The notes below the pieces were generated by a model, which saw only the letters and a program-made list of their open reading frames with translations, did no database searches and was not told the DNA's origin. A stretch of DNA of 64,000 bases from Sipunculus nudus (taxonomy: Eukaryota > Annelida > Sipuncula > Golfingiida > Sipunculidae), in assembly GCA_026874595.1 (NCBI GenBank), contig CM049312.1:70584929-70648928 (forward strand). Reading direction: 5' to 3'. Shown one piece after another: positions 1 to 12,052 of this stretch (its first letter is position 1; each line of letters begins with the position of its first letter). The translations under genes and the position numbers were made by a program.

Positions 1-210
1 CTGCATATTGATATATTGTATTACAAAATAAACACTCGCAGACCAAATTTGCTCAGTGTTTGCACCTTGTTTTAAAGCAACAGCAGTATCATAGCACAAG
101 AAGCAAAAGCCACTCATTAGAATAATGATAGTGTTAAGGTCTTTTTCACTTTACTTGTAGACCAGTTTTAGCCCAGCTACAGGTATTTTCATCTTGCAAA
201 GTATTTATGA
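1..210. other. flank, nothing recognised
   Basis: AT-rich sequence upstream of the first pseudogene. No reading frame, RNA gene or repeat motif was recognised here. Confidence 0.4.
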
Positions 211-3200
211 ATGCTTTGTACGCTTACTGATGAGTTAAATATTCTGACCAGCAGGATGGATGACTGTTTCTTCAAGTGTGGTATATCTGGTAAAGCTTTA
301 ACTTCAGCTAGCAAAGAGCGCGTACAAAAAATTATTGAAAGTAGTAAACTAAGAGGCTTTGGACTCGGTGACGAGCTACAGCAGCTAGAGGATAATCCCT
401 GTCTGGATATATCTTGCCATCGCAACTGCTTATCTTCTTACACCTCGAAATTACACATAAATCGTCATTTGAAACGGACGTCACTGCAATCCAAACCGTG
501 TGATAAAACCCCACCTCCCAAAAGGCGAAGGTCTAGCCACAGTAAATTCAGTTTCCAAGAAAATTGTATATTCTGTGGGCAGATATGCCGGATGAATCCG
601 GATCTTCGCAACCCCTCTAGGTGGCGCAGATCTCAATTATGCCGAACAGCAAGTCGTGGACGTGGAGCAACTACGTTTAAAGACGCTTTTCTCGAGGTTT
701 GTGAAAAGAGACATGATGAATGGGCGGAGGAAGTTCAAATCCGGATCCAGGGTGCTGTGAGCGATCTGCATGCTGCCGATGCTAGGTACCATGATGACTG
801 CAGAAAAAAAATTATGAATTCTAGTTCAGTACAGGCAGCAGCAACAACAGCAACATGTCCCTCAGATCAAAGTGACTAAGCTTTGAAAAGTCTCATTGAC
901 GAAATGAAATCTGATGTCTCTCAGGTATGGACATCAATAGATCTTCACTGTACCTATGTGGAGAAGAAAGGATCAAACCTTTCACGTCGAAAGTTGGTAC
1001 AAACATTACAGGATTATTTTGAGGATGATGTATTGATTCTATCATCCCCAAGGTTAGCAAGCATCATAATGTTTCGAAATAAAGCAAGAGAAATCATGAA
1101 AATAGTAGATGATGATGAGGACAATTGTACAGTGGAACAAATAGCAAAGAACTTAAGAACAGAAGCCAAAACATTTGAGAGAAAGCGAGACGCTTATCCA
1201 ACAAACATTGATAAGGATGTAGCATCTGAGGTTATCAGTCCGACAATATTGCCCCTTCTCCCCTTATGGGCAATATGATAACAAATGTAGTTACCAATCA
1301 ACACACTGATATTCAAATTGGTCTTGGAGTTCTTGTAAGAGAGAAATCTCTTATCATCATCTCAGTAGTTTTTGAGTCACTTGCTCCTATGATGAGGTAA
1401 AGCGCTTCAAAGCCTCAGCGGCTACTGAAGCTGCAAATGATAGCAATATGACTCGCATTTCTGATTTTAGCATTGGACTTGTACAAGCAGTATTTGATAA
1501 TTTTGACTGCAATATTTCTTCACAGAATGAACTGCAATTCACACATGCACTTGTTGTTCTATTAACACAAAACAAGCATTGTGAAAGTGACTGTAAGTCG
1601 CGCACTAGAATTCGGCGCTTGGAAAACGTGACATGAAAGTAGTGGTACCCCCTGATGTATCCATACAGTGTGACAAGGGTAAAAAAAGCCATCGATGCCT
1701 GAAAGTGATGGAAAACGGAGTGTTCTACCACTAAGGATCCTTGCATCCAAACATGTGCTCCTCCCAAGAGCCAACACTTTGGATGCCCGATTCTTGAAGG
1801 ATGTGTCTGATTCAACTACCCCAGAGTTTGGAGGTTATAACACTAAAATCTGCAGGGAACAAGGCCACTCATTGAAACCAGCAACAAAAGCAGTATACAA
1901 ACCACTGCTTGACATGGTTCCTTCTGATCCCTCAAGAATATTGACTGCAATGTATGAGGCTCAAAAGACTTTAGAAACACGGGTCAAAATTTCACAGTGA
2001 TGACGGCTGATCAACAACTCTTCCGTGCGATTGTCCATGTCATGTGGGCATATCCAAAACTTTTCAAGACATTTATCCCCAGGCTTGGAGGGATGTCCAT
2101 ACTTATGAGCTTGTTGGGTGTGTCGGGACCTTGATGGCAGACACTGGCTTGAAGGAAATAATGGAATCAGCATTTGCAATGTAAACAAAATGTTATCTTG
2201 TAAGAATCCCACAAAATGTGAGAACTCTGAGAAGAGATATTACGCCCCATCAGTCTAGAGAGTGACAGCCAGGATGATTTAATCAGCAAGTTGTAAGAAA
2301 AGTCTCGCACCAGTAGAACAGCAAAATTGTGGGTAGACTGCCTTATTAGACCAGTTCTTATCATGGTATTGTTTGTTCGAGCTGAAAGAGAAGCTGAATG
2401 GCCTCTTCATTTGTTGGCAGTGAAAATGATGATTCCATATTTCTTCGCTGCGGGGCATGTCAATTATGCCAGGTATGGTCTGTATTACCTGTTCTCTATG
2501 GACCCTCTCAATCCTGAAGAGCATCAGGATGGTATTCTGAACATCGTCACTGGGGTCGTGCATCGCACCGAAGTCAATGTTGACGAAGCAGTTGCTATCG
2601 GGAAGGAACAGATGGAAGAATATCAGTCCTCCTGGCCGGGAGGTTTCCATGGTTCGATTGGCAGTCGAGTGAAATCCTTGTCCTCAACAGAGAGGAAAAT
2701 AACCATTGGTCCCAATTCGACATTCGACACTGCACTTATATGTTCCAGAGTGACAGCGATGGCAGCAGCAATGAATTTAGATCTGAAGCATGTCTCTCAA
2801 ACACGAACTTGCCCCATTACCCACGTCCATGTTCCAAGATGATGGTGATATGCGCATCACAATAATCATAAAGAGGAAACTTCAAGTAGAAGAGTCTACA
2901 CATTGAGTAGCCAATGAACTTGCTCCTGTACCAGCGGTTCCTTTGAGTGATGGTTGTACGATGCTCCGAGTGATTCACTGGCCATCTCATGGAACTTTAA
3001 AGGACTGTCTAGATGGGTTCGCTGAAGGAATTGTTGCTAAGCTCGCTGACAAGGATGTGTACCTTGTGTTTGATAGATATTTTGACTTCAGTGTTAAAGG
3101 TCGATCAAGATGTTCCAGGGCAAGAGTTTGAACATAGCAATATATACTGCGGCTAGATGCACCTCTTCCTAAACAGAGCATAGTCTTGAATGTCACCAAA

Positions 3201-5209
3201 AACATGTTACAGCTAATCAACATGCTCTGTCAGGGGTTGTCATCCACGATCAAGCCAACATCACATAAAGCATAGGGAAATGACCCCATCCCATTACAAA
3301 TCAGGGAGGGTGTTTCGTCATCACGGAATGACTTGAAGACAATGCATATGGAGGCTGACGTTATCATGTTGCAACAGGTGGTGAACCTCGCCAAGAATGG
3401 AAACAGTCTCATTAAGGGTATCTGTGATGATACCGACGTGTTTCTTCTTCTGTTACACCACTATCATGAGAACAATCTTGACTGGGCAGTTCTGATGGAA
3501 AGTACAAGTGTCAAACGAACAATCTGGGATATTGTGGACACAGTCAAGAAACACCATAATATAATACCAGATCTGTTGGCTGCTCATGCTCTTACTGGCT
3601 GTGATACAACTGCATATATGTGGGGGGTAGGAAAGTCTACCATGCTCAAACACTGAACTAGGGACTCATTGGTCTCGACGCTCAGCTGCATTTGTTTATA
3701 AGGATATATGTTTATGAGGTTTTCCAAAATATTGGTCCTGTGATCAGTTTGAAGCCAACCTGTCTACCCAAACTGGAGTTATCATCCAACAAATCTGTGA
3801 ATGGATGTGCCCTGTGACCTTAACCTTTGACTTTGTGACCCCAAAATCAAAAGGAAACTTTTCCCTTTTGGCAGGTGCACCACACGTTGATGATGATAGG
3901 ATTGAGATGTAAAGATTGACTTAAAGTGCATCCACAATCTTTCTAAAGTAGTGGTTCCTGTGACCTTGACCTTTGATCTCATGACCCCAAAACCAACTTC
4001 TTACTTTAGTGTTGGGCCGTATATAAGTCAAGTTTGAAATCCATATGTCAATCCAACCTCGAGTTATCATCTGGAAACAAATTTCTGTGGATGAACCCAT
4101 GGAAAGACAGACAGACAGGGTGATTACTATAGGGCATCCACTTGTGATCAGTAAACACACCAGGTTTTGGGACACTAGATGTAATCATAGCTGAGAAACT
4201 AACATGATTGTTGTCATTTTATAGCGAAAAAATATTCGTAAAGATATAACAACAATACAGGTGGCGCCACCATTTCTCGGGAACTTAAAAAACTAGTCAT
4301 GGTCAATATTCAAAGCAAGATTCATGACAATCCATGCATTAATTATCAAGATATTGGAGGTTTTGTATCAAATTTTTGATTATCCGGGGGGTACTTTCAA
4401 GCCCCACAGCTCGGAGAATATAGGTCGCAGTGACCTAATTTCAGGTGTTCAAGGAGACTTTTTATTGTCCTCCATGATTAAACACTGAGAAGTTTATAGC
4501 ACCAGCAGTTACGATTTGTGCCCTGCTAAAGGACGGCCGGACGCCCGGACGGCCGGACGGACGACGAACAAAGAGCCATTCCTATACCTAAGTTGACTTA
4601 CAGTCAGCTGAGCTAAAAAAAGACACACTTTCCGAAAAGTGGGAGACCTGCTGAGTTATATCACTGATGTCATTGATGAATCCAGCCACTTTGTAGCTGC
4701 ATGTTATGGTTGCCAAAGAAAAAAACTGGTCGGAAGCACGTTATCAAGTCTGGCTTACCAAAACAGGTAAAAGGAAGATCACAAGGATGCCCACACTGAA
4801 ATCACTTCCACCAACTTCAGAAGCATTTGCAGAAAATGTTTAGCGCGTTCACCTTCAACTGTGTATCTGGAGACAGGCCACAGATCCTGACCCTCAGCAC
4901 CTCAACCCCACTCTTATCGGCTGGCAAAAGGATGAGTCTTCCATGTCACTACTTCCAGTTCCTATTCCTAAAGGCACTAAGCCAGCTCCGGTAGAAGTCA
5001 TAGAAATGATCAAATGCGGTTGTGCAAGCGATACACCATGCAAGACTGCCAAATGCAGTTGTATGACAGCACAGATATCATGTACAGTTTTCTGTGCATG
5101 CAATAGTGCAGGAAACTGTAACAACGGGTGGACAAGACAGGAAAATATCAGTTGTGACAATGAAGATAGTGATGAAGAGGAAGAGCTCCTCGAGGTAACG
5201 GAGGGTTAA
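211..5209 (+). pseudogene. Decayed copy of a multi-copy family with a C-terminal Tesmin/TSO1-like CXC domain
   Basis: Coding blocks follow one another without introns but in shifting frames. 211-1278 is one frame broken by a TAA at 877-879. Further blocks lie at about 1270-1410, 1400-1636, 1695-2000, 2001-2180, 2327-2842, 2943-3131 and 3333-3656. After an inserted repeat, the frame resumes at about 4626-5209. Seen: an N-terminal Cys/His-rich part (CHRNC, CIFCGQIC, RYHDDC), a central block (FFAAGHVNYARYGLYY), an acidic strand-like motif (DDTDVFLLLLHHY), then HALTGCDTTAYMWGVGK, and a C-terminal cysteine cluster (IKCGCASDTPCKTAKCSC) like a CXC domain. From memory, this order matches an uncharacterised family with many copies in molluscs, corals and fish. 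Absence of introns and the copy number suggest a retrocopy or transposon-borne gene. The molecular role is unknown. At least six frame changes rule out an intact product. Confidence 0.8.
3655..4624 (+). mobile_element. Inserted interspersed repeat (family A) inside the pseudogene
   Basis: The left end (GACTCATTGGTCTCGACGCT) resembles sequences at 45251 and 48069. The right end (GTCAGCTGAGCTAAAAA) is shared with 47677-47693 and 12377-12411. The interior has TGACCTTGACCTTTGA blocks and a GC-rich stretch of ACGGCCGGACGG repeats. Removing it rejoins the pseudogene reading frames almost directly. The bases ACACT stand on both sides (3650-3654 and 4625-4629), a candidate 5-bp target duplication. 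No coding capacity was seen, so it is probably non-autonomous. Confidence 0.65.
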
Positions 5210-5320
5210 AACTTGAGAGTTACTCGCAGTTGGGACTTCATATAGAATAAATATACTTGCCCTATGCCCGATGTTATATATTCTGTAAGTTTTATATCAT
5301 GTTTAATATGCTAAATATTT

Positions 5321-6179
5321 CGAGCATCAGTGGCCATCTTGGACACTGAATTATTATTTTCTAAATCTTACCAAAATCAATACCGGGTTATATTAACTTT
5401 AACTTACTTTACTAAGTGGCCTAGGGTAAATCTCAGTACTCTTTAGCCTTAGGGTGGAGCATATATAGCACAAAGGCTGTGAGATCAAACCTCAGCCTCA
5501 GCAGAGGTAAGAGTTTCACGGTTGGTCCAAAAGGAAACGTTGAGGAGACCAAAACCCGTGTATCACTCACAAATGAGTGCGTCTTTGGGTGTTTCTCGGG
5601 CTTATGAACCACCAATGGGCTGATTACACACACAGGACCCGCAGGCACGGTAGACACCGAGAAGATGTATATACCTAGATTAAGAATTATATAAGACAGC
5701 ATAAAAAAAGGAGGCGGTTCCCTCCATAAAAAAAATTCTGTCTGTTCATAAACCCTTATATGAAATCAATGTCAGCAAATGTCTGTACCTTTTTATGCCA
5801 AAATATGCTTTTATTCAACTTGGTGGTCGTTTGACTGTCATTTTATCTTTAAAATTCAACCCCTGGTTGTTTACAATAGCGTAAACTGTTAATTGATGTG
5901 CCAAATCCACTCGCGTGCGAGTCATGCACACCACATTTTCATTTCCTTCAAAATATACATTCTTTATATGTTACGGCGGCCATTTTGGACGCCATTTTGG
6001 CCTTTTTTAGTTGTTCATAGTATTGCACATAATTGATCTTCTCACCAAATTAATTGCAAATTAATCCTTTGCAGTACATATATATACCATATAATTGCAA
6101 ATATATGATGATTTCATATTTTGCAGCCATCTTGGCGGCTATCTCGAATATCTCAAACCCTCAAGGATGCCAGAGTGCC
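5321..6179. repeat. Interspersed repeat debris with GGCCAT-TTGGA motifs and a possible SINE
   Basis: Motifs of the form GGCCATCTTGGA/GGCCATTTTGGA recur here (about 5330, 5980, 6125) and again near 45775, which marks a dispersed repeat. No gene was recognised. Confidence 0.35.
5443..5705 (+). mobile_element. Possible tRNA-derived SINE fragment
   Basis: A box A-like string (TTAGCCTTAGGGTGGAGC) is followed about 30 bases later by a box B-like string (TGAGATCAAACCTCAGC). A non-coding body and an A-rich end (CATAAAAAAAGG) come next. This order suits a tRNA-headed SINE, but the promoter boxes are imperfect and no second copy lies in the window to define its ends. Confidence 0.3.
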
Positions 6180-6955
6180 ATCATCCAGATTTGAATTCAG
6201 CACCATCAAACAGGGTATAACCATAAAAAAAACATTGGGCATACCATAAAACAAGGTTCCACCCCAGCACCTGGACTAATACTGGGAACTTCTGCGTCCT
6301 CTGAGGAGGCCGCTTTTGGTGGAATATATGATGGCAGGAAGTTAATAATTCCAGGACAAAACCACTGCTTGATTTTATGTTGTTTAACAGTAACTCCACT
6401 AGAAAGGACATTATCGGTCAAGTCTTTTAATATGTGACAATTTTCGTCATGGGCGAAATGTTTGTTTGGGGCTGATTAGAGCGTTCAGTCATTTTCCTAA
6501 CGACATTCGAATTAGAATTGAGACTCGAAATGCTCCTTTTTCTGACTCTCGTAACATGGAAATTGAGTAAATATAGATTAAAAATTACGCCCCCCCCCCC
6601 CCCTGTGCCCCAATTCACGTAAGTTATGCCTGCTAAGCCATCGAGCAATAACAATGGGGACGCAACTTGGGCGTTCTGAGTGGCATATTCGAAGCGTTCC
6701 ACCCGCCTCCTCCCTTTTATTTATTATAAAGACATTGTATTGCTCCAATGAGTCGAAGAGAAAATTGCTGAATTGCATTCGCAAGATATGTTTGTCGGGT
6801 GATAACGGTTTTAGGAGATAATTTTTTTATATGATGCAGATATACAGAATATTATTTGAATGTGTTAAATGTATATGCTGGTCCTTTTTCCAAGAGACGC
6901 TATAATTTATTTTGTAGATATATAAAATTTTAATACAATCAATTAAACGAACTTT
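6180..6955. other. no gene seen; one poly-C tract
   Basis: Short open frames occur on both strands but none has a recognisable motif or splice context. A pure C run of about 15 bases lies near 6588-6602. Confidence 0.3.
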
Positions 6956-6984
6956 ATAGCGACTTCTTTGTCTGGATGACAGCA

Positions 6985-6992
6985 TATATATG

Positions 6993-7035
<43 letters not shown>

Positions 7036-7255
7036 GTATCATAAACAACTCTAACATATAACAATCATATATATATATATATATACACACACACATATAA
7101 ATACATGCTTATATATATATATGTATAAATAACACATATATATATATACATATATAACGTTAAGGACTGCTATTTATGCATGTAGAATATACATATATAT
7201 AACATATATATATATATAACATAAACAATTGTAACACATAACAATCATATATATG
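6985..7255. repeat. (AT)n and (AC)n microsatellite cluster
   Basis: Several AT tracts (6995-7032, 7069-7085 and further short ones), with a short CACACACA stretch, lie directly beside the left end of the TIR-bounded segment. Confidence 0.85.
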
Positions 7256-9067
7256 TACACTCTAAAAACTGAGGACATGTTTTATGTTTCAACATGAAAC
7301 ATCATTTTGTCCCGTTTTTTGAAACATGTGTTGGTGTTGTAAGATGTTTCAAGGAAGGGTCAAGTTTCAAATATTCATAAAACATGTTTCAAACCAAACC
7401 ATGTCTCAAGAGCTTGATTTCAATTTATGAGACATGTTTTGGATACACATGTTTAGACTTGAAACATGCTTAATTTAAACCATGTCATAAGATATGTTTC
7501 AAATTAGGTGGAACATGTTATGATATTTAAACATGTTTGAGGCAACGTTTTGAATGACGTTTCAACTTGAAATATCAAAATTTTGAAACATCTTCTGAGA
7601 CATCATTTGTCCCGTTTTTTTAAACACATGTCAACCGCACATGATGTTTCAACGTATGTACGTTTTATAAAGCAAAAGATATGTCCTCATATGAAACATG
7701 CATCCAGAAGATTTGTAGACACCTTTTTTTTAAGTAACAGAACTTAAATTGGGTTCAGTGATGGGAATATTCCACATTTCAATCTTACTGAAAATAGAAA
7801 AAAACAATATGCACACTTTTTCCATGAAAAATATACTTTTTAATACATGTATTCAAAATTAAAACTATAATAATTACAAATCATATTCATTTTTATAGTG
7901 CACAAACTTGTGCTTAGATTAGGTATGGAATGGTTCAATTATATGAAAACCAGAAATAAACAGAAGGCATCAATCAGATGCCGAGACAGTTATGAACAGT
8001 TTGAAATAAGCAAAGAACACTCTGAATGGTCCATACTGAACAATTACTGGTACATCCAATTTAAATGAAACTAACTGTTATGTTTTCTTTTATTTCAGTT
8101 TTATTTGGGAATTATAAACATCCGGTAATTACTTAACTAAGGTTAAAAATAAACACCTTTTGAAACCTAACATGGCTGTTATTTTTGTTTTACTGAAAAG
8201 GACAAAATATGAATAAAATTTAAAAATGAATGACAGCATACCATTGTCATCTTAATTTTAAATGTAAAATCTTTTCAAAATAAAAGTGTATTTTTTTAAT
8301 GAAAAATCATTCTACTCCTCATTCTGAGAGCTATACAAATGATCAACATGAAATACTGGTAATTTAACCTAAACCTGAACCTATGAATTCTAAATGTCCC
8401 TTCTTGTGATAATGTAATGCTAAATCTTAGGCTATGTTTACCCAGTCCTGCTGAAACATAGTAAGACATCTGCTTCAAGCTTAAATATAAAAATAATATT
8501 AGCTGGTTAACAATCATCTCAAACGAACAGAAGCAACCAACCAATATAAGTTCCCTGATGTAATAACATCACAACTGTTTCATACACTCCACTCTGATAC
8601 AGCAAAGTATTCATTGTTACATTCAACTAGCGGCCCATGGGCCATGCCACTCAGCTTAATTCATATATATATATAAACAACAATAGACAAAATTTAGTAT
8701 CAGGGATACTCACATAGAATGACTGGCAAAAAAACTGACTTGTATTATCAAATCATTCTGTCTTTCTACAAATGAATAAGGTTAAAATTTACTAGTTTAG
8801 TTCTAAAGAGGTTTGGTTTATGATAGGGGTGGTGGCTTACTGAATTAACAAACACTTATTAAGTATTACCAGATTACATGCCAGCTTGTAGCCAGCATTG
8901 AAAGAAACAGAGCAAAAGTAAACACCAACGTTTGTAGCTTTTCAATGTGCCAGCAGGTCTGATCCTGTGAACAAACCCATAAAATCTAATGTCTGGTGTG
9001 AGCAGCAAAAGTCTTGAACAGTAATGAAGTCTTTCTGAGTAGTTTTCCTCAGAATAAACCTTATTTG

Positions 9068-9190
9068 TTAAGAGCCCCCATAAACTGCTTGTATGATGGA
9101 TGTGCTCTTGTCTTTCTCTGGAACCTTCACAAAAACAGCGAATGGTTCAGCCCCCTCTGATGTCTTGAAGGAAGTATCCGTGATATCTTC
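9068..9190 (-). CDS. SAM-like gene, exon 3 (terminal)
   Basis: 123 nt after a CTTTTCAG acceptor, encoding 40 residues ending YGGS and a TAA stop. It is very unlikely to stay open in exactly the frame required by exon 2 by chance. Confidence 0.68.
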   Translation of the reverse strand, partial: EDITDTSFKTSEGAEPFAVFVKVPEKDKSTSIIQAVYGGS

Positions 9191-11993
9191 CTGAAAAGAA
9201 GTGATCATGTTATAAATTATGCATGAGTCAAAATTATTATACCTCATAATTAAATATGCAGTATAATCATAAATTAAAAACTAGTACACCGGAAATATTG
9301 AACAAATCAAAGAAAAACTAGAAAATTTGGATTTGCAACCTAATTCATTAAGCTCCCCGTGAAGCACAAAAATAATTTCTGCAAATATGGGTCAAGGTCA
9401 ACCAAAAGTTACTCACTTCGGGTGAGTCATAAGTCAATGCCTTTCACAAAATTAGAATGAACTCATATTAAACCCTTGGTGCTATTGTGCTGACAAACAA
9501 ATAACGCCCAATGTCTACTGTGACTTAAATCAACTGATTAATAATGCATGGTTTGATATAATTCTGATGAATAATAAATGATTTCAGAAAAATGAGATTA
9601 GTATGATGCAATACTGATATACAAGAATATTTGACAGTATGTCTAAAATCATTTTCCATGATATTGAGTCATTGGGAGATTAGTTAGTCCTTGCCTTCCA
9701 CTAAGAAATCAAATCAAAACCCTTGGTGTTATCTTGCTAACATCCAACTGATGCCCAAAGTCTATGCTGACTAAAGTATGGATGGGACTTATGTTTATTT
9801 ATTTTATGCTTTGACAGTGTCTGGTCTGACATAAACTTGTGTGGGCATAATGGACATGTAAACAGGGGCTCCATCTTAAAGCTTGCTGAATACCTGCCAT
9901 CCTTCTTCCTTGAGAACTCTTGTTACCAATTTCTGAAGCCCATTCTCTGGAAATATCTTGTGAACTTCCTCCGCAGTCAAACTTGCAAGGGCTTCTCCAT
10001 CAATGTAGTTTTCTGAAATGCAGAGCACACATTCACATTTGTATCACTGTCTTACACAGTCCGAATTGTTGTACATACACAGGCGTGGGGGAATCAAGAC
10101 CCCCCTGCTCTCAACCACCAAACTTTTTTAGACAAATTTTATGCATGACAGGTAAATAAGCACCCAATGACACCCGTTGACCCCCCCCCCCCCCCCCCCC
10201 CACCCCCACCCCCAAAAAAATCCTGGATCTGTGCCTGATACATGTCCTTGGACCATAAACCTAAAGCTGGAATGAACTATAAGGGAAACTGTGGATTTTA
10301 ATAAGCTTGCCTTTACTATCATGAAACCTATTCCTTAAAACTTTTTCAGTTATTGTTAAAGCTTACAGGAATTCCTTGTAAATATATAAATTTCCTACAC
10401 AAGTATTAATCCACTCACAAACTGGGAATGTGCAACAGCACCAATCTCAGTTTACCTTTATACCAGTTATGATGTCAGTGTAGACCAAAATAGCTCTTAA
10501 TAGATGCACATACTGAAAACTGTCACTTCAAAAAAAGAACAATAATATGCAAGGAGTGAACAATTTGAGATCTGCTAAAAAATCTGACACTGTGTGAAAA
10601 TTTGGGTTACCGGTAGATCATATCAATCTCATATTGGAAAATAATATAAAATTCAATAAATGATTATTTGTTCGCTTTCATGGTGATAAGGGTTTGCAGA
10701 TTTTACCCATCATCTGGGTACAACCTGGGTTTAACCCAGGTTGGGTAAAATAGGTTTTACCCAGGTTTTATCCGGGTTTTACACAGGCTTTCTTTTCAGT
10801 CCCACATTTTCTCTAGTTTTAAACATAAAGTTTATGTAAAAATTGCATAATTTTAAACATTTTTATTCTATACAATTGAATATAGTAATAATTCAGTGCA
10901 TCATGCTTGCAGTACCTTAAGAGTGATCAGATATCAGCTGTCACTTTGAAAGAGTCATACAAACCATATGAAGGCAAAATGACTTGTTTATATATTAGTG
11001 CTGTGCCCAGCATTGCCCAACATAAGATCATGTGTGAGTAGTTAATGGCATCTTAATTCCTTGTAATGTCAATTAGTGATATGCTCTGCACATTGTGTGT
11101 GTATATCCTAATATGTGTTCATTTCTGAGAGGTACATGACTCCTAGCGAGCCTGTTGATTAGCCAGGTGCACTGTATAGCCAAATATGACTTTCAGTGTG
11201 ACTAAAAAAAGGCTGCTTCTTGACTGGGGTGGTTTCTATGGATCATGACTGCTTACCAACCAGATAGTAACTAAGGTGTGATCCTCATGTATGATTAAAG
11301 TGAATAAATCTGAAAAACCTGGATAATTCACTGGGTAAAACCTGGGTAAAATACCTTTTACTTGGGGTTTACCTGCTTGGTTGGTTAAAATAGGTGATGG
11401 TGATGCTAACCTGGTAAAGATCCTGGGTTTACGTTTTCATTTGTAATATTTGCAAAGCTCTTGTTTATTGGACTTGCTGTCATATGCCCATATTGAATTT
11501 GTTTTATTTTTGGAGGCCCCCACATATTATAAACATGTTAATATAAACAAAACAAGCAGCCTGTGTGTGGTGATATCCGCGTCTTCTGGCATTTTATTAC
11601 ATAAGCTCCATGGGATGACCTTTAGCTTATACAGGACAGATAGGTGACTGGGCCCCTCAAGACCCTACTAAGACTGAGCAAGCTGTAAAGGGGTTTCCAG
11701 ACCACAAAGTGATACAAACGGGAATACAGTTAGGGGGAGGGCGCTCATTGATAATCATGCAGACTTCTCAAAGCATTAAGACTTTTAGTTTTCATTTTGG
11801 GTTAGTAAGTCACACAAAACTCTTTCTGCAGAAGAGATTCAGAAATAATACAAAGTTTCAAACTTAAAATAAGTAAGATCATTTCATAACCTTCAATAAT
11901 GGTTTATGATAATGAATGTTTATAAAACAACTTTCACCTGAGGATCAGGTCTCATCTGGTCTGTAGTGAATGTAATGTTATTTTTCTTCATTG

Positions 11994-12052
<59 letters not shown>

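Noticed and set aside
1387-1815. 142-codon minus-strand open frame
   Set aside because: It is the antisense shadow of the decayed CXC-family copy, whose plus-strand motifs are clear.
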